Part shown: one piece after another, positions 24,971-35,872 of the stretch
Position numbering within the stretch: the first letter of the stretch is position 1
Layout: every line of letters begins with the position of its first letter
Assembly (NCBI GenBank): GCA_013397115.1
Contig: VWZW01002576.1
Span: 946,195-1,010,194, forward strand
DNA from: Edolisoma coerulescens
Taxonomy: Eukaryota; Chordata; Aves; Passeriformes; Campephagidae
Length of the DNA stretch: 64,000 nucleotides
Reading direction: 5' to 3'
Notes under the pieces: model-generated
Seen by the model: only the letters and a program-made list of their open reading frames with translations
Database searches by the model: none
What the model was told of the DNA's origin: nothing
Program-made: the position numbers and the translations under genes

Positions 24971-27470
24971 TGCACATAATTAAGAGATTTAATTGAAAAA
25001 AAACCCAGCTATTCAGGAATCTAATTATATTATAGTGGACAGTACCTAACCTTTATACCATAAAATAAATACAATTCTATGGAACAAGAATGTGTGTGTA
25101 CAAAAGAAAGTGCAAATGAGTGTGATATTTTCAACTATTTGCATTTTCTTGTTTGGATTATTGCATATGTATAAATTAAGTGTTGATAGATTTTTTAAAA
25201 AATTGTTTTTAATGCTATTTAAGGGACTTCAGACATAAATCTCAAGGGAAGTAAATGTGACTAAATCTCCCCAGCAGCTGTGAAAATCTTAATCATGACT
25301 GATAAATTGTGCAAGAGCTAATTCTTGAATCAGCCAAGTATATGAGAAGCTGAACTGCAGAGGGTCAATATATTTCAATAGAAGTAAATACTATTCTGTA
25401 TGAATCTAATTGACAACTGAAATTTTTTTTGTACTTTACCTCTATGAAATTACATACCTCTAGTAGGTTTAAATTGTAAGGGCTAAAGAAACAAACTTAG
25501 TTTGAAAATACAGTCTGTCATTACAGCTTTACTTAGTGTAAACACTTGAGGGTGTATATTCTCATCCCGTAATTCCTTATAAACTTCAGCAAGAAAAGTT
25601 TCAAGTGTGACTATAAACACGATTGTTTGGCAGAAAGAACAGTTTAAGTCTTCAGAGGTCCATCCAGGTTCCCTCGGTGTTAATTTCCTGCTATTGAAAG
25701 ACTGAAACTCTTTGCAAATAAATCTAAACTTTGTTTTGAAATAAAATATTCCCATTTGTGGCTACTTTACCAGACAATGAATTGTTGCTTAATTAATTTT
25801 AATTTTCTTCCTTTCTTTTTACCTTTGTGTGGTGTCATTTCATCTGTCTCCTGTAGTACATGGAACAAGTGAAAATGTTGAACTAGAAAGAAAAGTAATG
25901 GAAGGGCTGGCATGTACACCTAAAATTCAGGTTCCAAGTTTTATATCAACTATTTCTAAAGCCATAACCAACAAAAGAAATAAAGTTTATATATGCTTTC
26001 AATAAAATGTCTCTACTGCATAGATAAAATACAATGTACTGCTAAAATACATTTATATTTTGTGACTCAAGATATAGGGAACAAACATTGCACTAACAAA
26101 ACAGTATAAAACAAGCAATATTTTTGTGTAGTGATAGAAATAATAAATAATATTAATGTGTTAATGAAGGGCTATAATGGCTGTTTATTGTGCTTACAGT
26201 TGCAGGAAAGATAAGTCTAGTTGCTTCACACAATTCAGTTTCTATTTTTCACCTTCTTGTTCATAGAAGAAGAATACATTGGACTGTGCTTTGTGCAGGT
26301 CATTTAGTAAAGAATTTTAAACTAAATTTATTGTGATTGTGATGCCTAAATACAGGGGTAGGAACCACATCCACAACTTTTCTCATTACGTTTTACTTAT
26401 TTCTAGCAGGCTTTCGCCAAGATCTACCCCTTATTAACTGCTAGAGATACCATTCACTCAGGAGAGATTTCAATGTCATTGGTTGCAAACTTATTCATGG
26501 TAACTTCCAGTTTGCAGATCTTTTCCTTTGCCACAACCGAAGGCAGAACTATCTTAGTCACTAAAGCACATATTTGTTTCTAACGAATTTTTAGACTTTA
26601 AACACCTAAAGAGCAACCACAAAAACCCCTCAAAACTGAAAATTGCATTTTTGGCTCCTTTCAGTACAACATGATCTCTTTTAACTGATGTTTGATTTGA
26701 ACCAGAGTCACAGTTCAGTAAGATATGATGCAGATCCCATACTACAAACCTTCCATTGAAAAGGAAATAGTCCTTCACTGGAAGAGGCAATACGCTCTGC
26801 AGTACAAAACTCAAAATTAGTACTCATGGTTATATTAGGTTGTTTCTCCTCCCAAGCTATGGGTGGTGTTCAGTATATCCTTCCTATGCCATCCCCCACT
26901 TTTCTCACTTCTAGAAAGGCAATTATGTTTTTCTCAGTGTTTTGAACTCCAGGAGTGAAACCCAGCACATATTAATTAGGTATTTCAGAATAACTTTTTA
27001 AAAATCCAAATGTTATTTTTTTTTACAAATCTGAATGTAAGAAATGCAAACATATGCTATTTGATGTTTCCCCACAATCATTGCATCTGATTTAGAACTT
27101 GTAATTGGGTCCTTTGTAAGCAATTATCCCACTGTGATAGTCTTGCAAAGGTGTGGAAAAGAAGCAAAGCAGAATTTTATCAATATTTAATACTTTAGTT
27201 ACTAATGATAATTATTAAAAATAGTTGTTTATTAATTGGTACTAATTTAACAGCAATTAATGATTAATAAAGGAATTATAACTTTAATATTTATAACCCA
27301 CAATTTAGAAATACAGGAGCGCTTAATGTCATTGTTGTATAGATTGAATTTTTCCCAATTTTTTTCTGAGATACTTTATACATTTGTAGAACAGTTAAAA
27401 AAAAAAAAAAGGGGGTGTAGCTGTTTCGTAATTATGCACCTCCTCTAAAATTAATAGCTCTGCATCCTGG
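24971..27470. other. Unique AT-rich non-coding DNA
   Basis: No repeat or gene recognised. A run of 14 A followed by GGGGG lies at about 27397-27415. Short frames are not family-like. Confidence 0.45.
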
Positions 27471-27474
27471 TTCC

Positions 27475-27722
27475 GTAAGCAATGGCATGAGGCTGTCTCA
27501 GGGCAGGTTTAAGTTGAACACCAGGAAAAGGTTCTTCACCCAGCGGGTGGTTGGGCACTGAACAGGCTCCCCAGGGCAGTGGTCACAGCACCAACCTGAC
27601 AGAGCTCAAGAAATGTTTGGACAATGCTCTCAGACACATGGTGTGACTCTTGGGGTGTCCTGTGCGGGGCCACGAGTTGGAATCAATGATCCTCGTGGGT
27701 TCCTTCCAACTCAGGATAATCC
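27475..27722 (+). mobile_element. CR1 LINE 3'-end fragment
   Basis: The plus strand reads AAAAGGTTCTTCACCCAGCG, then GGTTGGGCACTGAACAGGCT, TGGACAATGCTCTCAGACAC and GATCCTCGTGGGTTCCTTCC. This is the sense-strand ORF2 tail and 3' UTR of CR1, close to its 3' end (CCTTCCAACTCAGGATAAT). About 250 bp remain, 5'-truncated. Its similarity to the family pattern is good, so it is one of the younger CR1 copies here. Confidence 0.9.
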
Positions 27723-29151
27723 ATATGTCACGTGTTGGTCAATCAAAGGCCACTGAAAAGGCAGCCCATATTTAACAGGTTGTTATTTACATGGTTTGAT
27801 TCTACTGGTTTAAACACATTTCTCTAGAGAAAATTTGACTTGTGCAAAATTCTTAAACTTAGCTTGTTGGCTAAATTTTACTTAAAAGAAACAGCTTTCC
27901 TGTTTTTCCTAGACAGCCTTGCATGTGATCTCTTCCAGCTCTTCAGTCTCCTCAAAAGCATCCTACGAGGGGATGATTTCTTTCAGCTTTAATTCTCCTT
28001 GCCTAAGCATTGCTTTGAGAAATGGCATAAATTAGTGTGCTATGACCTCAAATGACACGGTGGAGAATGTGTGTTGAAGTCAGAATATGTTTGAACCCTT
28101 TAATAAGAATAAGCAATGGTTTAACAATGATTCAGCAAGGGTAGTTATAAAAAATTTAAGTTACTAAATTTCTTGTCATTTCAGAGCAGACTATGCAAGG
28201 AGGATTTTGTTACCTTTTGAAACATGATGTGGCTACATATTTTTATCTTGGCATAGTGCTTTTAATGAGATCAAATTATTTAATTTTGTGTCTATGTCCT
28301 CATGAGAAATGAATCTAAGTTTGTGTTTAATATGTCTGTCTTACAGAAATATCTGTCAAGTTATGATAGGCTCCAAGTGAGGTACATATTATTTGTTCCC
28401 TCTAGTACTTTAATTTTTGCTAGTCAATGTCTGTTGGTATGAAATTTGAGGTTTTAAAGCATGATTGTATTTTGTAAAATTGTTGCTAAATATAAACCCA
28501 TATTGGTGATTCAGAAGATAATTAGATCAAAGGATATTTTTATGGGCAGAAAACTTGTGATACAATTTGTTATATTTGTATTATTTTTAACATTTGTGCT
28601 GTTTTCAAGGGGGTCAGAAATGTTTTGTTTTGACAAAATTTGTGAATACAAATTACCAGAGAGTAGTTAGCTGGTGTCTTTGGGATATTCTCACTACAGA
28701 AGGTTTAAGTCATCCAGATTTCCTCCTCATCTTTGACTATTTGACCTGTGTCTCCTTCCTCCACATCCCAGTATATTTCTTCCTAGGCAATCTCTTTTTC
28801 TTGGAGATCTGGCACATTGCCCCAAAAGGGCTGAAGAGCTTTTAGATGTAGAACTATTTGCCCCCAGTGCTGTGGAACAAGCTGTGCTGCAAGCATGCAG
28901 CACAAGCTGTACTGCTCCGAAATACAATTGTCTGTCTTTTCCCATCTGCTGCTAAAAGCATCATCACTTCCCTTCAGTCAGATTAGAAAGACTGTTTAAA
29001 ATCAAAGAAGAAACAATGTCCACCAGTGTTCTTATATCTATAATATCTTCATTTTTTGGTAGCTTCTTCCATTTGAAAATTTCAGAGTGTCACATACATG
29101 AGTTAATTCTGGTGTTCTCCTTAACAAGTAATTTCATTTTTTTTCCCACAG
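27723..29151. other. Unique non-coding DNA
   Basis: No gene or repeat family recognised apart from the hairpin at 28883-28904. A pyrimidine-rich tract ending in CCCACAG at 29151 forms a good splice acceptor for the candidate exon that follows. Confidence 0.45.
28883..28904. repeat. Short perfect hairpin
   Basis: TGTGCTGC, loop AAGCAT, then GCAGCACA: an 8-bp perfect stem with a 6-base loop. A related GCTGTACTGC follows directly, so the local region is made of imperfect repeats of CAAGCTGT/GCTG. It is too short for a microRNA precursor. No function is claimed. Confidence 0.5.
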
Positions 29152-29243
29152 GTGAGCAGCACGAAGTGCCTGTCCCTAAAACCCAGACAGTTGTCAGACA
29201 CAAAATGAAGGATTCTTACTCAGAAAATCTTACTCTGATGTGA
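29152..29243 (+). other. Weak candidate terminal coding exon (29 codons + stop)
   Basis: A strong acceptor precedes it (TTCATTTTTTTTCCCACAG ending at 29151). Reading in phase 1, the exon encodes a hydrophilic tail containing EQHEVPVPKTQTVVRHKMKD and SYSENLTLM, then TGA. An AATAAA lies at 29430-29435, about 190 bp behind the stop. The composition is tail-like rather than low-complexity, but I recognise no protein. The candidate could be a last exon of a gene upstream, a non-coding RNA exon, or chance. No upstream partner exon was identified in the window. Confidence 0.25.
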
Positions 29244-32200
29244 GCACAAGCATCTTTTATGGCCTAATTACAGGTTACACATGAATTAACTTTTGGACAC
29301 TCTCTTAATGAAAGGAGATGTCTGTTTCAATAACTGCCTTTCAGTCAAACCCAACCTGAAGAAATGAAGTGTCAAAGTTTAAGAGATATTTTTCAGTTTA
29401 TTAGTTATGTCATTGTTTAAAAACAAACAAATAAACAATACCCTTCCAACCCCCAAAACCCTAAAGTTTTACTGTCATAAGGAAACATCATTTCTTTAGT
29501 GTATTATTTGTACGTATAATGCTGGTACTGACATAAGATAATTCATACTGAAGGCTAAAGTAAGGAAATGACTTAATGGTATTGAAAACATCTCACTTTG
29601 AGAGTTATAAAATTGAAGGATATTTCTCTTTCTGAAGGCTATAAATGATTCTGGATTAAATATTAATCATGAAGTTTTTTACACCCTATGCAGATTCTTC
29701 AAACTTATTCGATTTGAGAGTCAAATAGTAGCAAGCTGAGAGGAAGAGCAAATCTGCAAGGAAAACTGTGCTCAAAGAGGTTTAGCATTTAAAGGAAAAA
29801 ATATACACTAACTCAATTGGAAGTTCACAGGTGTAGCTATCTTACTACAGAGTAATGTGAAACTGGAAATCAAGTAGCTGGACTAGAATTCTACCAGAAG
29901 AAAAATGTGTTTTCCATGTGATACTAAATAGCTAATATGAAATTAAAATAAGTAAACAAAACAGATTAAAAAAAAATTCAGATAAATTTGGTAATTTTTA
30001 AATATGTTAATTTTTAAACAATATAACTCTTATGTCAGTGCCATAAAATTTCTAATGCATAGTAATTTTTTACTTTGCAAATATGCACTTCAAATCACAA
30101 CACTTTTGGTTGCAGACTTGTATTTTAAAGAAACCCCAACAAAACAGACCCCCATAGTCCAATATTGAGTATTGCTTTGTTTTACTGTTGGATAGTGCTA
30201 TGACTGACGGTATTTATTCCTGACTTTATGTCTGAATAGGTGTGTGTTTTCAGGACATGCCTTTGAGAATTATGAAATATATTCTAGAGGATTTGTGTCT
30301 ATATAGTCATCTAAAACAGTCACTGAATAATTCAATGAAAAGTAAAGGATGCAGAGAACAGTCAAACTGAATGCAGGATGCTAAAACTAAAAGGAATTGT
30401 GAGAAGAAGTAGGACAAAGAGTGTTTTCTCTGTTTCCTCCACATGTGTGAAAAAAGCCTGTCTTTGTTAAGTACAGTGAGTACTCAATAGAAATATTTTG
30501 CTTTTTTTTTTTTGACTTCATTGGGAAGGTTGACTTTCTGTGAGATCTGAAGCTCTAGAAGAAAACCTTAAAGAAGAAAACCTCTTCTGCTTTAGCTTAG
30601 TATCACCCTTCTCTGACTGCTGTTTATTTGGCACCAGTCACTTTCTGGGACGAAGAACATCGGGGCTGAGCTGCAACCACGACATCAGTCTTTAATTCCA
30701 AACCGTTAAAATCCTCTGCAAGCCTTAAGCAATTTTTAAGGAATTAATCCCTTGTCAGCCTCGTGGTTTAACAGCTTGGGTTTTTGTAATGAGATTCTCT
30801 ATCCCCATGATTCCTAGTAGGCAGATTGTTTACTAAACAGATTAAAAACCAAGACAGAGACAATTGAGCCAAACCTCTAGTCTTTGTGATTACACATAAT
30901 TTTCTAAAGAGTAATGTTAAATGTTTTCATGGATTCAAAAAGAACCTGGACAAATCTGGATGAAAAAAATTGAATGAAGCATGCTAAATACAAAGGGACC
31001 ACCTCAGCATTGGAAATCCTTTGTGGTATAGGAGGTTGTAAGAGTATCCTGGAAAATTACCATTCTGTTTTTGGCCTTTTATTCTGGAGGAATCCACTGC
31101 TGTAGAGAGAAATCTGGGCAGGATGGCCTGTTTCCTTTTATTCCTATAATTTCTCTTATATATGTTCTCATACAAATTCTAACATGTTTCAGGGTAACCT
31201 CTCCAATTCCACACCAGCTTCAGGTCAGAAACTTTATGTCAATACATAGATTTTTAGTTGCTTTAATGCTGTGATAATTTTGAACATTCTGACTTCCAGT
31301 ACTAATGTTGTTCTCAAAAGAAAATGACAGTGATGCTGAATTGAAAGATCCAGTTCTTTAAATAACCCAAATGTTTAAACTCGTTGGTAGGCTTAGTTTT
31401 CACACACTTTGAACCACAGTAAAAAGAAAAAAATGATGCTGTGAGTTGGTGTGAAGAGAAAGACATCTCCTGTGTTAATATCATTAAACGTGTTTGATTA
31501 GGCTATGCTGATGATACCAGATAATATTAATGTGAGAAAAACTGAGAGTATACTAGTTTGTTAAGATGTTGCTGTTCTTAGCAAGTTTTAGAAATAAGTT
31601 CAGGCATAGAGAAAGAGTTATTGCCCATCTAAAAATGAATTTTATTTGGTGGCTGAGGATAGAATGGATCATTCAATACATTCTGAAAAATCACTGTGAG
31701 GAACTTTCAAATCCAGTGTTGAGTACTTATATTTTTAAAGACGACTTCACAAAAGAATGTGATACTAGGAATATCTTTGGTAAAGAATAGCTTTGAGATT
31801 TGGAGGCTGTAAAATTTGTATGAGTCTAAAAGCCACCTGAACAAACTGGAAAAGTAGACAAAATCTTTAAAAAGACACTTTGCACACAGTACTGTGCAGG
31901 GTGGCATTCATATATTGAGTCAAACAAATAATCTGTTAAGTTTTTTACATAATCTGAAGGAACATCTGTAAATGACATTATGTCTAGTTCTAGATTTTCC
32001 CTTATGTTGAAACGAAGCAGTTTTATGTTGCAAATTGTGCTGTAAAACTATATCAAAATCAATAATGTGAACAGGTAAATCTGGGCACTTTTCTTTAAAT
32101 GCCTTTGATCTGGAATTCCCATCTGTACTTCACTGCACCCTGTGCTGAGCCATTTAGACCACCAAACTGCAGATGAGGAGTGTTGAGCATTGGTGAACAG

Positions 32201-32413
32201 CTGAAAAAAAAATTCGGGTAGTGCAGTACAAGGTTGCTCAGCACAGGTGTTTGTGTAATTATGATATATTAGAAGACCTCTTTGTTCAATAGCCTTCAAG
32301 CTGCCTGGAGAGTAAATTCCAGGACTAGCAAAATGTTTAGCAGAGATGAATACCTCTGAACAAGACTGCAGCAATCACCTTGTAGAGGGAATATGGACAT
32401 CTTACTTTCACAG
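29244..32413. other. Unique AT-rich non-coding DNA
   Basis: No repeat family or gene recognised. It includes A/C-rich tracts at about 29411-29460 and 30130-30157 of a kind seen several times in the window, and a T run near 30503-30513. Confidence 0.45.
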
Positions 32414-32646
32414 GTCAAGGCACCACTCCCTTGAAAGTGGTGCTTGCATGCCGAGTAATAGACACGATGGCTTCTTTCTCCACCTCATTCATTAGCAGGC
32501 AAGTTAGAAAAGAACTCACCAGGCAGATATTTGAGCAATTGCTGCAAAAAGAGGCAGTCGAAAACGCTGCAGTTGTTCCAGCAGCAGAGAGTGTGTCATC
32601 AGCATCCATTACCTCTGTGCTAAGGACAGGGGAAGCAGGAGCCTGA
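32414..32646 (+). other. Weak candidate exon (76 codons, unrecognised)
   Basis: The frame follows an acceptor-like CTTACTTTCACAG (ending at 32413) in phase 1 and stays open to TGA at 32644-32646. The translation has an amphipathic-looking stretch, RQVRKELTRQIFEQLLQKEA, followed by an Ala/Ser/Val-rich tail. It has more CpG than its surroundings. The opposite strand is also open over the same bases (32415-32693), which weakens the coding case. No family recognised; it may be a fragment of a retrocopied gene, a non-coding exon, or chance. Confidence 0.2.
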
Positions 32647-33035
32647 AAAATGCTTGAGTTAAAGTGTCCTGGGAATAGCAGAATGCTTGCCATTTATTTA
32701 TACTAAAATGCAGTTTAATTGTGATTTTATAGATTTCTGCATATGTAGGCAGAGGCTGGCCCAAAGAGAGCATTAACAGCCCTCACCTCAATAAGCACAA
32801 ATGATGGAGTGTAGAATGAGCATGCCAATACAATTTCTAGTCAAAGTCATTTCTCCTTAGAAGTCACTGTAACTAGATGAAGCTGTCTCCAAGCTATTTA
32901 GAAGATGTTTAAAATCGTTTAATCATAAGCAAATGTCAGAGTATTTTTGCAATCAAATAAAACCCGCCACTTCTGTACCTTATGCACCTTTAAGGACATT
33001 ACAGGAAATCTCAAATCTTAGCATGCTAAAGTAAG
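32647..33035. other. Unique non-coding DNA
   Basis: Nothing recognised. Confidence 0.45.
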
Positions 33036-33115
33036 AGTAGCATGTATTTTTAGCCCCATTTCACAGACGAGAAGCAGAAGTGCTGTAACTGGAAGGAAAC
33101 CACACAAGAAAATAA
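33036..33115 (-). mobile_element. Possible MIR/L2-like ancient repeat fragment
   Basis: The plus strand reads TTTTTAGCCCCATTTCACAG, then ACGAGAAGCAGAAGTGCTGT and GGAAACCACACAAG. This resembles the antisense of the MIR/L2 segment with the pattern 'CCCCATTTTACAG..GA.GAA..TGAG.CA...AAG.CACACA'. The piece is short and diverged, so the family is uncertain. Confidence 0.45.
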
Positions 33116-33899
33116 AACCACTTTGATTGAAACTTTCGTCTAGCCAATCTTTTTGCTTCTGATGCATGAGAAATGACAGAGTGGCAGGTCCCCAGTTATT
33201 TCTTCTGCCTTTCCTCACCCTGCATTCCAGCAGGAGGCTGTTATTTAGCACTGTAAGAGTAGCCTGTCAGGCACCCTTTTCCATGATGCGGGCTAGTCTG
33301 ATTTCAAGCCCATTGCAGACCCAAAGCATTTCAACAAATGGCAACAAACTCCACAATTATACCAAAAAAGTATGGTTTTTTGGTATTAGGGCTTCTGTCT
33401 ACCAAGTCTGGGTTTCTTAATTTTGATGTGAAAAAATATAAATAATCATTCTTTGTTATCTGTTCATGATTTTAAATATGATTTTAAAAAGAGTTCACTT
33501 TGCCAGCCAATATGTCAGGGTTTGTTTAGTACTGAAAGCAATCCATACTTTTGGGGTTTTTTTAGCCCTGCCTTTTCTGACAGTCCTTTTTTTTAGCTGA
33601 GGAGACTGAAAAGAATCTGTAATTCAGGATATGACTGTGCCATGACTGTACATGATGCCATAACAATGCTCTCTTTTACTCTCTGTTCTTTCCCTTAGCT
33701 GCTTTTTCTTATTCTACTTAGCCTTTGCCTGTCACTGAGTGTTGGGCAAGTAATGCTTTCCTAGGATTATGGGCAGTGACAATTAAATATCTTTTCTGAA
33801 TGATAACAGCTTGGTTAGTGACCATCACTCTGTATTTATAACGAAGAGATTTCCCCCCCTTTCATGTACATTGTCTTACTCCTATCAACACTGATGTTC
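33116..33899. other. Unique non-coding DNA
   Basis: No repeat or gene recognised. It separates a MIR/L2-like scrap from an old CR1 piece. Confidence 0.4.
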
Positions 33900-34220
33900 A
33901 TTTGCTCCTTGTCCCATAGCTGACTGATAGCTTGAAATCCACTGCAACTCCTGGCAGTCAGTTTTCATCACCTTTTTTTAAAGAATTTTATATCTTCAGA
34001 ACACTTAGTCACCTCATTATTCCGTTCTTTTTCTAGATCATTTATGTTGAGCAGTAGATATCCCAGCAGAGCTCCCTGAGGGACTCTGCTGTTAAATCTC
34101 TACTTTTGTTGAAGCTGATCGCTTAATCCTATGATTTAAACTATTTATTAATTCATGAGGAGACCTCCCCTCTCGTCCCATGACAGCTGAATTTCCCATG
34201 AGTTGAGATACTATCCTAGG
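33900..34220 (-). mobile_element. Ancient CR1-clade LINE, RT-domain remnant
   Basis: On the minus strand, conceptual reading across frames gives RVPQGALLGYLLLN (34094-34053), which matches the CR1/L3 RT motif 'GVPQGS.LGP.LF'. INDLEKE and then TKCSEDIKF follow, at the position of 'FINDL...SKFADDTK'. The plus strand also holds CTCGTCCCATGACAGCTGAA and TTCATGAGGAGACCTCCCCT, from the segment before that motif. Stops and frameshifts are plentiful and the catalytic ADD is degraded. This is an RT-domain piece, unlike the young 3'-end CR1 copies elsewhere, so it is probably a much older amniote insertion. Confidence 0.65.
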
Positions 34221-34779
34221 CCATAGTGTTTTTAAGTTCTTTACAGCAACTCTAACAAAACAATTTAGTACTTAATATCAAAATTCTCAGTCTATATATT
34301 ACAATATTAATATAAAAATAAAGTGCAGCCATGCCCCTCCCCAAAACTCCCACTGATAACACCAGGAACAAATTTATCATGTAAACCTTGAGTGATTTAG
34401 CGTTTTAAATTATGTGGCAAAGGTTCAAAATGGAATTTAAGTTAGTTACCTCTACCATGAAGGGTCTTCTGGGATGTAGTCATTGGCTATTTATGGTTTA
34501 CCAATGGGATGTTTTTCTGTAAATTAAAGACAAATTAAAGTAAGACAGGAAGTTCCCAGGCCGCAATATTAATGGCTGGTTCTGTGGAACTGAGTTAATT
34601 TTGGAAAACACAATTTACAGTTCTTAAGAGCTAGGTAGTAATAAGATAATTGATGCAAAGCTGTAATACTATTTGGCCCCACTTGAGAGAGAAAACTTAA
34701 TATTAAAATATTTTTGACTGACAACATTGCCATTTATCTTCCTAGCAGGAGTCAAGTGAGAACAATAAAGTGAGAAAAG
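34221..34779. other. Unique non-coding DNA
   Basis: AT-rich with nothing recognised, between the old CR1 piece and the candidate conserved element. Confidence 0.4.
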
Positions 34780-35070
34780 CTCTCTGTGCTCCATCCGTAT
34801 CAGCTGCCATCGTACTTAAAACAAATGATGAGAACAACCCCAATACGATTGTGTTCTCTCAGATTTTTTTGGATTTCAATACCCGCAGTGGAACTTCAAT
34901 ACACTGATAGGAAGTTCTCTGGGTACGACACTTTGTGGACTAGAGAGAAAAAACCAAAAGCTTAGACATCCCAGGTGTCGTCAATTCAATCACCAAAATT
35001 AGACGGCTGTTATGTAAATTATGCAAATGTGAGACTCAACCTCTTCGTTCATATTTGAGAAATGAAATAT
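34780..35070. promoter_or_regulatory. Candidate conserved non-coding element with octamer site
   Basis: This 290-bp block keeps at least seven CpGs (CCGTAT, ATCGTAC, TACGATT, CCCGCAG, TACGACA, GTCGTC, GACGGC) in otherwise CpG-poor DNA. It carries a perfect octamer, ATGCAAAT, at 35031-35038 (POU-factor site) and an E-box, CAGGTG, at 34972-34977. Stops occur in all frames, so it is not coding. CpG retention plus dense factor motifs is what deeply conserved vertebrate enhancers look like. Conservation itself cannot be seen from one sequence. Confidence 0.35.
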
Positions 35071-35549
35071 TTAATGATGTTGACATTTTTAATTATGATC
35101 AGGCCTCTGAGTTAACTCCTAAGTGGGATCAGTGTTATTACAGGATCTCTGCAGACTCTGGTGGACATTTCTGCATCACATCAGATTTTATTGAACATGT
35201 ATGTGCTAGCTGTTTTTGAAAATCTGAAACAATGGAAAATAAAGAAATTTTCAAAATCACCAAACAGATAAATTAATAGGGTCCTTTGAAACTGGTCTGT
35301 TCTTTGACAGTGGTCAGAATCTGACTATATCATGATGAACACTTTTCCCATACCTTTTCCCATACTCCAACATTACTTTTGATGTAAGTTTAAAAAAAAA
35401 ATATCATGAAACTACACTATTGGGATGGAAATGTTATGAGAAAAGAAATATCATAACTGTGAACTTTTTAATTTAAATTTATTTATCTGTCTCACATCAC
35501 TAAATTATATTGTTCCTTAAATTTACTGAGCAGGCAGAAAATAAGAGTC
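35071..35549. other. Unique AT-rich non-coding DNA
   Basis: Includes a TTTAAAAAAAAAATATC tract near 35390-35406. No feature recognised. Confidence 0.4.
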
Positions 35550-35872
35550 AAAAGATAGGCAATTCCAAAAATTTAATTTCAGCTCTCTCATTGACATGCC
35601 TCACGGAAATTTCCTGATAGCTGAACCTCAGCTTTTCCATCAGCAAAAGAGGGATAACAGTGCTTAACTAAACCACAAAGCCAGTGATATTATTGCTGTT
35701 GTTTGTCCTATTTTGTAAGTAGATGTAATCATCTGTGTTACACAGAACTTTCTGAGAGGAATCTACCTATCTAAATAGAGATCTTAAAATCCTGAGGATT
35801 AATTAATTTATGTTTGCATAGTTCTTTGAAGCTGTGTAACACTATATAAATGTTAAATATTATCTACTCCTA
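35550..35872 (+). mobile_element. CORE-SINE / MIR-like ancient SINE
   Basis: The order of blocks fits MIR-type SINEs. AGCTCTCTCATTGACATGCC matches the 'CAGCTCTGCCACTGAC' block. AACCTCAGCTTTTCCATCAG and AAAAGAGGGATAACAGTGCT match the 'CTCAGTTTCCTCATCTGTAAAATGGGGATAA' core. The 3' tail contains GAGGATTAATTAATTTATGT, then CATAGTTCTTTGAAGCTGTG and ACTATATAAATGTTAAATAT, matching the family's L2/CR1-type tail. It is strongly diverged, as expected for a tRNA-derived SINE that predates birds. Pol III promoter boxes are not recognisable. Confidence 0.7.

Noticed and set aside
28883..28904. microRNA precursor
   Set aside because: The stem is only 8 bp; a precursor needs a stem of roughly 25 bp or more.
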